This document shows, in pieces, positions 35,380 to 43,530 of a stretch of DNA of 64,000 nucleotides. The stretch covers positions 1,488,001-1,552,000 of the forward strand of contig NZ_CP101156.1 of NCBI RefSeq assembly GCF_024298845.1, written 5' to 3'. This stretch comes from Natronosalvus amylolyticus. GTDB lineage: Archaea > Halobacteriota > Halobacteria > Halobacteriales > Natrialbaceae. The position numbers and the translations under genes are program-made. The stretch's first letter is position 1. Each line of letters opens with the position of its first letter. The notes beneath the pieces are model-generated. The model was not told the origin of the DNA. It saw only the letters and a program-made list of their open reading frames with translations, and did no database searches.

Positions 35380-35571
35380 AGCTGATACTGTGTGACCGAG
35401 TCGTTATATAGTTGTGTCCTCCCAGGATTGCCAACCGGGCCACTCGAGTGACGCCGAGCTATTTTATTGACCCCCGAACGAGTCCGTTTCCGCGTTTCCG
35501 GGCTCACACATTGTCTCGAGTGACGGGAGCGCACAACACGACCTGCGTGACGAGCGGTTCGAACCGTCATC

Positions 35572-37023
35572 CTACGAGAGATCCTCACCTTCGATAGCGG
35601 CCCCCGCATGACGACCTGCCAGTCGACCGAAGCCCAGGGCGGTCGTCAATCCGTTGCCGCTCAGATACCCACCCGGTCCATGGCCGCTGATTCCCGCTGC
35701 CGTCCCACCGCCAGCGTACAGGTTTCCGACCGGCGTCCCATCCGTTTTGCGGACGCGTGCGTGTTCGTCCACCTCGAGTCCCCCCTGCGTGTGAAAGAGC
35801 GCGCCGACGACGGCCGTCCCGTAGAAGGGTGACTCGAGTTCGTGTCGACTATCGAGGCGGCCGACGCTGTCGGGTTCACCTTCTCGAACGGCCTCGTTGT
35901 ACGCCTCGAGGGTCGACGCAGTGTCTTCGGGGTCACATCCCAGCGTCTCCGCGAGCGATTCAATGTTCGGAGCCGAGGTGTACGAACCCAGTTCGACGGC
36001 CTCGTCGAAATCGTCGAACTCGCCCTCGAGTTTCTCGTAGATTCGCTGGTCGAAGATTTCGTAGGCAATACCCCCCGGTTGGGCGACCACGTCGTGGGCG
36101 AGCGCCGAGTATCCCTTCGCCTCGTTGCCGAACCGTTCGCCGTCTTCGTTGACCAGAAAGCCGCCGTTCATAATGACCGCGTAGGTCGAGAGCGCACCGG
36201 TGCCGTGGACAACGGTCGCGTGACCCTGGTAGGCGTCCATGTACGCGATTTCGGCGTCGAGTGCCGAGCCCCACCGAATGCCGTCGCCGGTGTTCCCGTC
36301 GGAGCCGAAGTAAAGCGCCTCCGAAATCTCACCGCAGTGCTGTTCGACCATCCGTCGGTTGCCCGCAAACCCGTCCGTCGCGAGGATGACTTTCTTCGCT
36401 CCGATGACTTCTGTGTGTGTTTCGCCCGCGACCGCGCCCACGACTGCATCTCCGTCGGCGACCAGCTTTCGCACTGGCGTGTTACGCAGGAGTTCGATAT
36501 TCGGTGTCGATTCGATTCGTTCCCCGAGTTCGGCGATCAGGTTCTCGCCGTTTCGCCCCGCTGGGGCGTGCATTCGGTACGTAGAGTGACGCGGATAGCG
36601 AAAGTCGTCGACGAGGTTGAGCGTGATATCCCATTCGTCGATCAACCAGTGGATGAGGTGTTTGCTCTCCGCACAGAGATGTTCGACCATCGCCTCGTCG
36701 GCCTGATAGTCGTTTTTTTCGAGAATATCTCGAGCCATATCCGCTGGAGTTTCCTCGATTCCCGCCTCGCGCTGGAGTCGCGTCCCTGCAGCGGGTATCA
36801 TGCCCGTCGACAACGACGTGTTCCCGCCCAGTCGGTCGGATTTCTCGAGAACAGTTATCGTCCCATCCGTTCGGTCTGCCGCAGCGAGGGCTGCGACGAG
36901 GCCCGTTCCGCCGCCACCGGCGATCAGGACGTCGGTTTCCACGTCGATTGAGACGTCGTCGCTCGAGACGACCTCCGGAGGTGACTCGTCTATCGTTCGC
37001 TCGCCTAGCTCGGAGCCTGCCAT
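35572..37023 (-). CDS. FAD-dependent oxidoreductase, fumarate reductase/ketosteroid dehydrogenase type
   Basis: 483 aa from the ATG at 37023 (TATA-like sequence at about 37045-37058 supports this over a longer frame to 37062). FAD motif VLIAGGGGTGLVAALAAA (about 29-46), then EKSDRLGGNTSLSTG, and the C-terminal NLYAGGGTAAGISGHGPGGYLSGNGL (cited in part as GGGTAAGISG). Such enzymes reduce or introduce C=C bonds next to carboxyl or keto groups. No separate Fe-S or membrane subunit is encoded beside it. It is separated by 192 bp from the isochorismatase gene and faces the IclR gene divergently. Confidence 0.9.
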   Translation of the reverse strand: MAGSELGERTIDESPPEVVSSDDVSIDVETDVLIAGGGGTGLVAALAAADRTDGTITVLEKSDRLGGNTSLSTGMIPAAGTRLQREAGIEETPADMARDILEKNDYQADEAMVEHLCAESKHLIHWLIDEWDITLNLVDDFRYPRHSTYRMHAPAGRNGENLIAELGERIESTPNIELLRNTPVRKLVADGDAVVGAVAGETHTEVIGAKKVILATDGFAGNRRMVEQHCGEISEALYFGSDGNTGDGIRWGSALDAEIAYMDAYQGHATVVHGTGALSTYAVIMNGGFLVNEDGERFGNEAKGYSALAHDVVAQPGGIAYEIFDQRIYEKLEGEFDDFDEAVELGSYTSAPNIESLAETLGCDPEDTASTLEAYNEAVREGEPDSVGRLDSRHELESPFYGTAVVGALFHTQGGLEVDEHARVRKTDGTPVGNLYAGGGTAAGISGHGPGGYLSGNGLTTALGFGRLAGRHAGAAIEGEDLS

Positions 37024-37366
37024 ACGATGTATCACGTCCAGGAGTATGTAAAGATATCTCACGAGGAGGAGCCAGGATAGCTGTACATCGAGGGCGTCGT
37101 CCTCCTCTCACGAACACGTGTACACATCTACGGGCCACTGGGACGAAATAGGGGTCACAGCGCTCGGAATAACGAGGAGGAACCCAATTCGTTCGGGCAG
37201 AAAAAACGCCTGTTCATTCTGAAGAAACATAAACCAATGATAACACACCACAATGGTGGGTGTGCGTCAATTGTAACACTCTTTCACGATAATTCCGCCA
37301 TGAATGAACTCATGTTCGGGCTGGACGAACGGTAAGGATTATTGAACTGGGGTGTGATGTACTCAC
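37024..37366. promoter_or_regulatory. Divergent promoter region between flavoprotein and IclR genes
   Basis: 343 bp with no gene. A TATA-like segment near 37045-37058 serves the leftward flavoprotein. A symmetrical CCACAATGGTGG (37248-37259) in an ACACACC/GGTGGGTGT context and TTGTAAC at 37270-37276 lie on the IclR side and could be regulator sites. CACAATGGTG recurs near 39862 inside another palindrome. Confidence 0.45.
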
Positions 37367-38134
37367 ATGAACGAGACAGAAGGGGAAAATCAACACGTTC
37401 GCGCCGTCGTAACGAGTTTTCGGATCCTCGAGGTGCTCAGAGAGTCCGGCGGTGGTGTCTCGGCGATTGCGTCGGAACTCGACCTCGCGAAAAGTACCGT
37501 GCACAATCATCTCCAAACGCTCGAGCAGCTGGGATACGTGGTTGCCGACGACGGAGAATACACCCTGGGGCTTCGATTGCTCGATCTCGGGTATCACGCT
37601 CGCCGCCCGTATCGGCTGTACGAGGCCGCCAAGCCCGAAGCTGACGACATCGCCGAGCGGACCGGCGACCGCTGTCAGGTCATGGTCCGCGAAGGAACCG
37701 AAGGGGTGTACGTTTACCAGACGTCCGGCGAACAGGCGATCACGACGGACTCGCACATCGGGACGCGAGTTGACTTGCACGCGACGGCAGTTGGAAAGGC
37801 GTACCTCGCATACCTCCCGGAGAGCGACCTCGAGGAGATTCTCACGAGCAGCCCGCTCGAGAAGATAACCGAAAAGACGACGACGGACCGTGAGGACCTC
37901 CTCGAGGAACTCGAAGAGATTCGAGAACAGGGAGTGGCGTTCAACGACGAGGAGCGAATTCTCGGGATGCGAGCGGTCGGTGCGCCGATTCTAGCCCAGG
38001 ACGGCACCGTCCTCGGGGGGTTGAGCGTCTCCGGGCCCACCACGCGGTTTCAGGGAGATCGATATCAAACAGAGATACCAGATATCGTTCGCCGGAGCGC
38101 TCGAGTTATCGGAATCAAAGCGACGTACGTATAA
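37367..38134 (+). CDS. IclR family transcriptional regulator
   Basis: 255 aa. N-terminal winged helix (about 10-75: VVTSFRILEVLRESGGGVSAIASELDLAKSTVHNHLQTLE, cited in part as LAKSTVHNHLQTLE) and the C-terminal IclR effector domain (VMVREGTEGVYVYQTSGEQ, GTRVDLHATAVGKAYLAYLPE, AVGAPILAQDGTVLGGLSVSGP). IclR proteins usually control aromatic or carboxylate catabolism next to their own gene. Divergent from the flavoprotein gene, so control of the island is the simplest idea. Confidence 0.93.
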   Translation: MNETEGENQHVRAVVTSFRILEVLRESGGGVSAIASELDLAKSTVHNHLQTLEQLGYVVADDGEYTLGLRLLDLGYHARRPYRLYEAAKPEADDIAERTGDRCQVMVREGTEGVYVYQTSGEQAITTDSHIGTRVDLHATAVGKAYLAYLPESDLEEILTSSPLEKITEKTTTDREDLLEELEEIREQGVAFNDEERILGMRAVGAPILAQDGTVLGGLSVSGPTTRFQGDRYQTEIPDIVRRSARVIGIKATYV

Positions 38135-38439
38135 TCTCCCGAAGACAGTCGTGACTCGAGGTGAACCGACAGCCTTCGAAACCAGGGTTACTGATAATCC
38201 AACCGATACCGGTGTTCAACTCGCCTGTATAATCTAATGTTACAAAGTTATGTGTGTAACACCACCGCAGGTAGTGTCATACTATCGTCGGGTCTGCGGT
38301 GCCGGTACCATTACAACAGTGGCACTGTTGGTAGCAGATACGAAAACGGGATGGGTAATCACTCGTTGCTGGTTCAATTGAGAGGGTTTCTGTGAAATCA
38401 AAGCGAATCGAGCCGGGAGCTACTGAAAAATAACGCCCT
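38135..38439. other. Gene-free stretch with an inverted repeat, before the IS element
   Basis: No ORF is supported. A perfect repeat TGTTACA-N10-TGTAACA lies at 38238-38261, preceded by a TATA-like CTGTATAATC at 38225-38234; the 10-mer AGTGTCATAC at 38273-38282 recurs at 41534-41543. The segment may be an orphan promoter whose gene was lost when the IS element inserted. Confidence 0.4.
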
Positions 38440-38483
38440 GAGTGGTCTGCGAAAGGGTTGACCCCGTTGGAAGCGTATAAGCC

Positions 38484-39047
38484 GTGATGAAGAGCAGTTC
38501 ACGGGGCCTTTTGGTGAAGCATCTGACGGAAATAGAACTCGATCACGCGATCGAAGAGGCCAAGAAGGCGGACGAGACCCGTCTCGTCCGGCGGTTATGT
38601 TTCGTAAAGAACCTCTATCAGGGTGATAGCCGGAAAGAAGCTGGCGACCGCATCGGGATCTCCCGATCCACGACGCGTCGCTGGGCCCACCTGTGGAACG
38701 AGGGCAATGTCGACGGGCTCCGACCGCGCTTCGGCGGCGGCTGGCCGCCGAAGCTCACCCTAGCCCAGTTTGACGAACTCTGTACGATTCTCGAAGATGG
38801 CCAACCTTGGACGCCACGACAGGTCCACGCACTCATCGAAGACCGCTACGGCGTCATGTATCATCCATCCCACTTGAGCCGGAAACTTCGCGCTGCAGGA
38901 ATGAACTACGCGAAACCACGACCGATGGATCCACGTCGGCCGGCCGATGCAGAGGAGATTCTCGCCGAGCGCCTTGGTCAGGCGCTCAGCGAGGACGAGC
39001 ACAAGGCTTGTGGTGATGAGCCCGTCGTCTTTGGGTTCTTTCGATGA
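38484..39047 (+). CDS. IS630 transposase, first frame (N-terminal part)
   Basis: 187 aa, starting at GTG 38484 or ATG 38487. It holds the helix-turn-helix part of an IS630 transposase (RKEAGDRIGISRSTTRRWAHLWNEGN, cited in part as GDRIGISRSTTRRW; WTPRQVHALIEDRYGV; SRKLRAAGMNYAKPRP). The frame ends PVVFGFFR-stop, just short of the first catalytic Asp. Continuation as FFDEAW requires a +1 shift at TTT-C (39039-39042), giving a protein of about 353 aa. Either programmed frameshifting or a mutation explains this. Confidence 0.82.
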   Translation: MMKSSSRGLLVKHLTEIELDHAIEEAKKADETRLVRRLCFVKNLYQGDSRKEAGDRIGISRSTTRRWAHLWNEGNVDGLRPRFGGGWPPKLTLAQFDELCTILEDGQPWTPRQVHALIEDRYGVMYHPSHLSRKLRAAGMNYAKPRPMDPRRPADAEEILAERLGQALSEDEHKACGDEPVVFGFFR

Positions 39048-39546
39048 AGCGTGGCCGCAGCCGTTCGAGAATTCTCAGCGAATGTGGTCGTTCGATCGGA
39101 CAGTACAGATCGAAAAGCCGTTAGTCACCTTTCCATGGCGGTCGATCGGCTTCTACGCGCTGACTTGCCAGAGCATGATTACGTTCAAAGAACGGTTGGT
39201 CAAAGAGACGATCGTCGAGGCGCTCGAAGAGAGCCGCGAGCAGAATCCGGTCGGGCGGATTCTGCTCGTGGCCGATAACTATGGCTCCCATCACGCGAAA
39301 CTCACCCAGAAACGGGCCGACGAACTCGGCATCGAGTTCGTCTTCATCCCGCCATATTCACCCACGCTCAACGCGATCGAACCGCTCTGGAAGAGCACCA
39401 AACGAGAAATCTCGCCAGAGATTTTCGAGGACAAAGATCAATTCAGAACGTTCCTCACTGAGACATTTCTCCGATTGAGTCATCGGGTGAGCTTCACTAG
39501 CGACTGGATTGAGACATTTCTTCCAGATGTTCAGAAGTTGTGCTGA
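39043..39546 (+). CDS. IS630 transposase, second frame (DDE catalytic part)
   Basis: About 167 aa in the +1 frame (an ATG-initiated open frame extends back to 38947). The DDE triad is complete: Asp in FDEAW, Asp in LLVADNYGSHH, and Glu in SPTLNAIEPLWK. The C-terminus FLPDVQKLC ends 6 bp before the right terminal repeat. Without frameshifting, only a catalytic fragment lacking the DNA-binding part could be made. Confidence 0.82.
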   Translation, partial: DEAWPQPFENSQRMWSFDRTVQIEKPLVTFPWRSIGFYALTCQSMITFKERLVKETIVEALEESREQNPVGRILLVADNYGSHHAKLTQKRADELGIEFVFIPPYSPTLNAIEPLWKSTKREISPEIFEDKDQFRTFLTETFLRLSHRVSFTSDWIETFLPDVQKLC

Positions 39547-39552
39547 CCACTC

Positions 39553-39726
39553 TTCCTCGAGGTAGGCTGCTGCCTCGCGCTCGTCTTCGGTTCCGGAGAC
39601 TCGCTCGAGGTCGCTAAATCGTTCGACCAGCGCCCAGGGCTCGGTTTCCGAGATGTCATCGAAGAGTTCCTTCTCGAAACCGGAGACGGACGCCTCCCCT
39701 TCGTATAGTGCAGTAGCTCGTGCCAT
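39553..39726 (-). pseudogene. N-terminal fragment of an M28-type peptidase, truncated by the IS
   Basis: About 58 codons remain: MARATALYEGEASVSGFEKE..., ending SGTEDEREAAAYLEE at the right IS boundary, then running into the terminal repeat. The N-terminal FSDLERVSGTEDEREAAAYL pattern is that of haloarchaeal M28 aminopeptidases. No matching C-terminal part was found to the left of the element, so the remainder is deleted or moved. Probably non-functional. Confidence 0.65.
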
Positions 39727-40293
39727 GATACCTTGTCACTAACGCAGCGACAAAACCGTTTCCGTCGCGGCACGTGTATACCCGCGGGCCGAGATTGTCA
39801 GGATAAATATAAATGTCCGATTGTTATGCAACAGTATTTTATATTATTTACAATACCATTGCACAATGGTGAGATTTCCCAATGACTCCATCGATACACG
39901 TATAATACGAACAAATGCGCCGAGTATCGCATATAAATCAAAATACCGATTGTATACTTGCATATTTACGGTAAATAAATATTTTGTAGATGGGATCGAG
40001 TCGATCCGCAGATAGACCGCTAATTCGAGATTTGGGTACACGAAGCGTTGCTTATCGCCTCCCAACACCTGCGGAGAAGACGCACAGGTCGACGCCCACT
40101 AATCAATATGTTCCACAATATTAAATGAGAACAGTCACAAGACATGTTTGATGTCCATCGCAAATTGAACAACAAACAATAGCGCAGCTATCTCGAGTCA
40201 TCATAGGCCCCACGGTTCCGGACATATGCCGAGCGACCGCGCTCGAGAGAGTTAAAAACGTGTAAAAAGCCGGCAATTAGTCTACAGACCGTG
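39727..40293. other. Gene-free AT-rich stretch with a palindrome
   Basis: 567 bp, much richer in A+T than the surroundings, no supported gene. ACCATTG-CA-CAATGGT (39855-39870) is a near-perfect 16-bp palindrome. Its composition suggests an old insertion boundary or a horizontally acquired spacer between the degraded peptidase and the methylaspartate-cycle CoA-transferase. Confidence 0.45.
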
Positions 40294-41484
40294 TCAATCC
40301 GTTTCGGCTCCGTGCTCGATCCCCTCCCGTCGCCCATTCTGCTCGAGGAGTTCCTCTCGATGCTCGTCGAGCAGCGGTGCCCGACCACGCGGCCGTGGCG
40401 GGGTTTCGCTCATCTTGATCGGACTACCGGCGATGTCGACCCGTCGGTCTGCACCGGGTTGTTCCACCGACACCAGCATCTCGCGGTCGTGCACGTGCGG
40501 GTCGTCGAAAATATCCGCCGTGGTCTGGACCGGGGCGACTGGAACCTTACCCTCGAGCGCATCGATCACCGTCTGACTCGGGCGCTGGCGCGTCCACTCG
40601 AGAACCCTTTCCCGAAGGGACTCGCGGTGCTCGAGCCGACTGCCGGGCGTTGGATAGCTCTCGGCGAGTTCTGGCTCGTTCATTGCCGCACACAGTGCCC
40701 GCCAGTGATTGGTCCCGAAAGCGGCGATGACGACGTAGCCGTCGGTCGTCTCGAACGCGTCGTAGGGGAACAATGTCGGATGGGAGTTCCCCTGTCGGGT
40801 CGGCGGCTCGCCGGTGTACGAATGCTGGTAGATGGCTCGTTCGGTCATGCTGATCATCGCGTCGTACATCGCGGTGTCGACGTACTGGCCCTCACCAGTT
40901 TGGTCCCGATGGTGGAGCGCGGCGAGAATCCCGATGCAGTTCAGTGTCGCCGTAAAGAGATCACCGATACCGGGACCAACTTTCGTCGGCGGTCCATCCT
41001 CCTGTCCCGTTATCTCCATGACGCCACCCAGTGCCTGCGCGATGAGATCGAACGATGGTTGGCCCTGACGGTGGGTCTCACCGGTCCGGGGGTCACCGAA
41101 CCCGCGAATCGAGGAATAGATCAGTTCCGGGTTGTACGCACGAAGCGTTTCGTAGCCGAGATCGAAGCGCTCCATCGTACCCGCGCGATAGTTTTCGACG
41201 ACCACGTCCGCCTCCTCGACGAGCGAGAGAAACTCCTCCCGGCCGGTTTCCGAACCGAGATCGATCTCGAGGCTACGTTTCCCACGGTTGACGCTCTGGA
41301 AGTAGCCGCCGTAGGCTTCCTCCTCGGCGTCGTCGACGAACGGTGGGTTCGGGCGGATCAGATCCCCACCCGGGCGTTCGATCTTTACCACGTCCGCGCC
41401 CATATCCGCGAGCAACATCGTACAGTACGGGCCAGCCAGCACCTGGGTCAGGTCCAGCACACGAAGCGAAGAGAGCGCTCCCAT
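40294..41484 (-). CDS. mct: Class III CoA-transferase, probable succinyl-CoA:mesaconate CoA-transferase
   Basis: 396 aa. Family III motifs: LRVLDLTQVLAGPYCTMLLADMGADVVKIE (cited in part as LAGPYCTMLLADMGA), GFGDPRTGE, and VGPGIGDLFTATLNCIGILAALHHRDQTGEGQYVD in part, with the probable nucleophilic Asp in GIGD (about residue 173). It is divergent from the glutamate mutase genes; in the haloarchaeal methylaspartate cycle this enzyme turns mesaconate into mesaconyl-CoA. Context makes the assignment good; the specificity is inferred. Confidence 0.85.
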   Translation of the reverse strand: MGALSSLRVLDLTQVLAGPYCTMLLADMGADVVKIERPGGDLIRPNPPFVDDAEEEAYGGYFQSVNRGKRSLEIDLGSETGREEFLSLVEEADVVVENYRAGTMERFDLGYETLRAYNPELIYSSIRGFGDPRTGETHRQGQPSFDLIAQALGGVMEITGQEDGPPTKVGPGIGDLFTATLNCIGILAALHHRDQTGEGQYVDTAMYDAMISMTERAIYQHSYTGEPPTRQGNSHPTLFPYDAFETTDGYVVIAAFGTNHWRALCAAMNEPELAESYPTPGSRLEHRESLRERVLEWTRQRPSQTVIDALEGKVPVAPVQTTADIFDDPHVHDREMLVSVEQPGADRRVDIAGSPIKMSETPPRPRGRAPLLDEHREELLEQNGRREGIEHGAETD

Positions 41485-41528
41485 GGGTGATGCTCTCGAA
41501 AGGTGCGTAAAAACCTTTACTATAAATC

Positions 41529-41541
41529 ATGACAGTGTCAT
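41529..41541. promoter_or_regulatory. Palindrome in the divergent mct-glmS promoter
   Basis: ATGACA-G-TGTCAT is a perfect 13-bp palindrome in the 150-bp gap between the CoA-transferase and glutamate mutase genes, beside a TATA-like TACTATAAATC. The neighbouring 10-mer AGTGTCATAC also occurs at 38273. It may bind a regulator of the cycle; none is identified here. Confidence 0.45.
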
Positions 41542-41600
41542 ACAGCCCCACAGAAGGTGTGTTAGGAGATAATAGGTGTTTTATCATGATCGACCATTAA

Positions 41601-41608
41601 CTTTAAAC
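41601..41608 (+). promoter_or_regulatory. TATA box for the glutamate mutase operon
   Basis: CTTTAAAC centred at about 41604 lies 31 nt before the ATG at 41635, which supports that start (short or no leader) over an in-frame ATG at 41620. Confidence 0.55.
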
Positions 41609-41634
41609 ACCCATCTATCATGGTTGTGCATACA

Positions 41635-42075
41635 ATGTCCCGTACGGTGGTTCTCGGGGTCATCGGTTCCGACGCACACGTCGTCGGAATTACGATCCTC
41701 GAGCAGGCGTTCAGTGCAGCAGGGTTTACGGTCATCAACCTCGGCGTCCAGAGCTCCCAGACGGAGTTCGCCGAGGCCGCTGTAGCTCACGATGCTGAGG
41801 CCGTACTGGTCTCATCACTGTACGGGCACGCCGAACAGGACTGTCAGGGCTTCCATGAGGTCCTCGAGGACCACGGCGTCGATGCCGTTACCTACATCGG
41901 TGGCAACCTGAGCGTCGGCCAGGCGGATTTCGAGGAGACCCGTGAGACCTTCGAAGCGCTCGGTTTCGATCGCGTCTTCGACGCCGAAACCAGGCCGGAA
42001 GAAGCGATCGCTGCGCTCAAGCGTGATCTCCAGATCACGACGACAGAGCGCGAACGCGCGACGGTGACGACGTAG
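41635..42075 (+). CDS. glmS: Methylaspartate mutase (glutamate mutase) S subunit
   Basis: 146 aa. Cobalamin-binding domain with the DxHxxG base-off motif in GSDAHVVGITILEQAF (about 12-27) and GGNLSVG. Together with the E subunit encoded 9 bp downstream it isomerises glutamate to 3-methylaspartate using adenosylcobalamin. First committed step of the methylaspartate cycle, or of mesaconate-type glutamate fermentation elsewhere. Confidence 0.94.
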   Translation: MSRTVVLGVIGSDAHVVGITILEQAFSAAGFTVINLGVQSSQTEFAEAAVAHDAEAVLVSSLYGHAEQDCQGFHEVLEDHGVDAVTYIGGNLSVGQADFEETRETFEALGFDRVFDAETRPEEAIAALKRDLQITTTERERATVTT

Positions 42076-42084
42076 CCGACCACG

Positions 42085-43530
42085 ATGATACGAGACGAAC
42101 GCATCCAATCCGAGCAGTTACGACGCATCGACGAGGAACTACGGACCGAGTGGCCGACCGGGCAGAAAGTCGATTTCGAGGAAGCGGTTCGCTACCACGA
42201 GTCGCTCCCGGCACACAAACGATTTGCCGACGTCCTCGAGGGAGCCGACCAACCGCTCTTGCAACCCAGAGCGGGCGTCCCACGACTCGAGGACCAGATC
42301 GAGTTGCTCCAGTATCTCCACACCGAGGGGGAAGCCGATCTCCTCCCCACGACCATCGACTCCTACACGCGCGACAACGAATACGCAAAAGCTCAAGAGG
42401 GGCTCGAAAACGCTCGCGAGTCCGGCACGGATACCCTCAACGGCTTTCCGGCGGTCAACCACGGCATCGACGGCTGCCGGGCGTTGATCGACTCTGTCGA
42501 CGCCCCCATCGAAGTTCGCCACGGCACGCCGGACGCCCGATTGCTAGCTGCCATCACCTTCGCCGGTGGGTTTCAGAGCTTCGAAGGGGGTCCAATTTCG
42601 TACAACATCCCCTACACCAAGCGCCACGACCTGGCGACGACCATCGAACACTGGCAGTTCGTCGACCGTCTCGCCGGCGCGTACACCGAGCGAGGGGTGC
42701 GAATCAATCGCGAACCGTTCGGTCCGCTCACCGGCACCCTCGTCCCCCCGAGTATCGCCATTACCGTGATGCTCCTGGAGGGACTGCTCGCGGCAACCCA
42801 GGGTGTCCGATCGCTCACGCTCGGCTACGGACAGGTCGGCAACGTCGTTCAGGACGTGGCCGCCCTGCGGGCCCTTCGCTCACTCGGAGAAGAGTACTTG
42901 CCCGATGCGGTGTGTGTGACGACCGTCTTCCACGAGTGGATGGGGGGATTCCCGCCGGACGAGGCACGGGCGAACGGCGTCATCAGCCTCGGCGGCATGA
43001 CCGCGGCAATCGCCAGACCCGACAAGGTCATCACGAAATCACCGCAGGAGTTCCAGGGCGTCCCCACGAAAGAGGCCAACGCGGCCGGCTTGCGAACGAC
43101 GAGACAGGTCATCGATATGGCACTCGAACAGCAGATCGACATCGACGGTATCGAAGACGAACAGGCGTTGATCGAACGTGAAACCCACGCGTTGATGGAC
43201 ACTGTGTTCGATCACGGCGACGGCGACGTGGCTCGAGGCACCATCCGAGCGTTCGACGCCGGCACACTCGACGTCCCGTTCGCGCCCAGTGACAGCGCGA
43301 GCGGAGCGGTCTTGCCCGCCAGGGACGACGACGGTCGCGTTCGTATCCTCGAGTTCGGTGACCTCGCCATGGGCGAGGATATCCGCGAGATTCACGCGGC
43401 CCGACTCGCCCGCCGTGCCGAAACCGAGGGCCGAAAACAGTCGTTCCGTATGGTCGCCGACGACGTCGACGCGATCAGCGACGGTCGTCTCATCGGTCGG
43501 CCCAACGGAGGTGGAAACCGTGCAGATTGA
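42085..43530 (+). CDS. glmE: Methylaspartate mutase E subunit
   Basis: 481 aa, the catalytic TIM-barrel subunit. Motifs: GFPAVNHGIDGCRALID, VRHGTPDARLLAAITFAGGFQSFEGGPISYNIPYTK (cited in part as GTPDARLLA and GGPISYNIPY) and TVFHEWMGGFP. Complete length for the family. Overlaps the next gene by 11 bp, so translation is coupled. Confidence 0.95.
   Translation: MIRDERIQSEQLRRIDEELRTEWPTGQKVDFEEAVRYHESLPAHKRFADVLEGADQPLLQPRAGVPRLEDQIELLQYLHTEGEADLLPTTIDSYTRDNEYAKAQEGLENARESGTDTLNGFPAVNHGIDGCRALIDSVDAPIEVRHGTPDARLLAAITFAGGFQSFEGGPISYNIPYTKRHDLATTIEHWQFVDRLAGAYTERGVRINREPFGPLTGTLVPPSIAITVMLLEGLLAATQGVRSLTLGYGQVGNVVQDVAALRALRSLGEEYLPDAVCVTTVFHEWMGGFPPDEARANGVISLGGMTAAIARPDKVITKSPQEFQGVPTKEANAAGLRTTRQVIDMALEQQIDIDGIEDEQALIERETHALMDTVFDHGDGDVARGTIRAFDAGTLDVPFAPSDSASGAVLPARDDDGRVRILEFGDLAMGEDIREIHAARLARRAETEGRKQSFRMVADDVDAISDGRLIGRPNGGGNRAD

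Larger units (their letters stand above)
38440..39552 (+). mobile_element. IS630-family insertion sequence
   Basis: About 1113 bp. Imperfect terminal inverted repeats GAGTGGTCTGC (38440-38450) and, at the right, GCTGACCACTC (39542-39552), one mismatch. A transposase in two overlapping frames fills the element. No TA or other clear target duplication flanks it: the left side reads CGCCCT and the right side TTCCTC, which suggests a rearrangement after insertion or boundaries slightly off. The right end truncates a peptidase gene. Confidence 0.8.
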
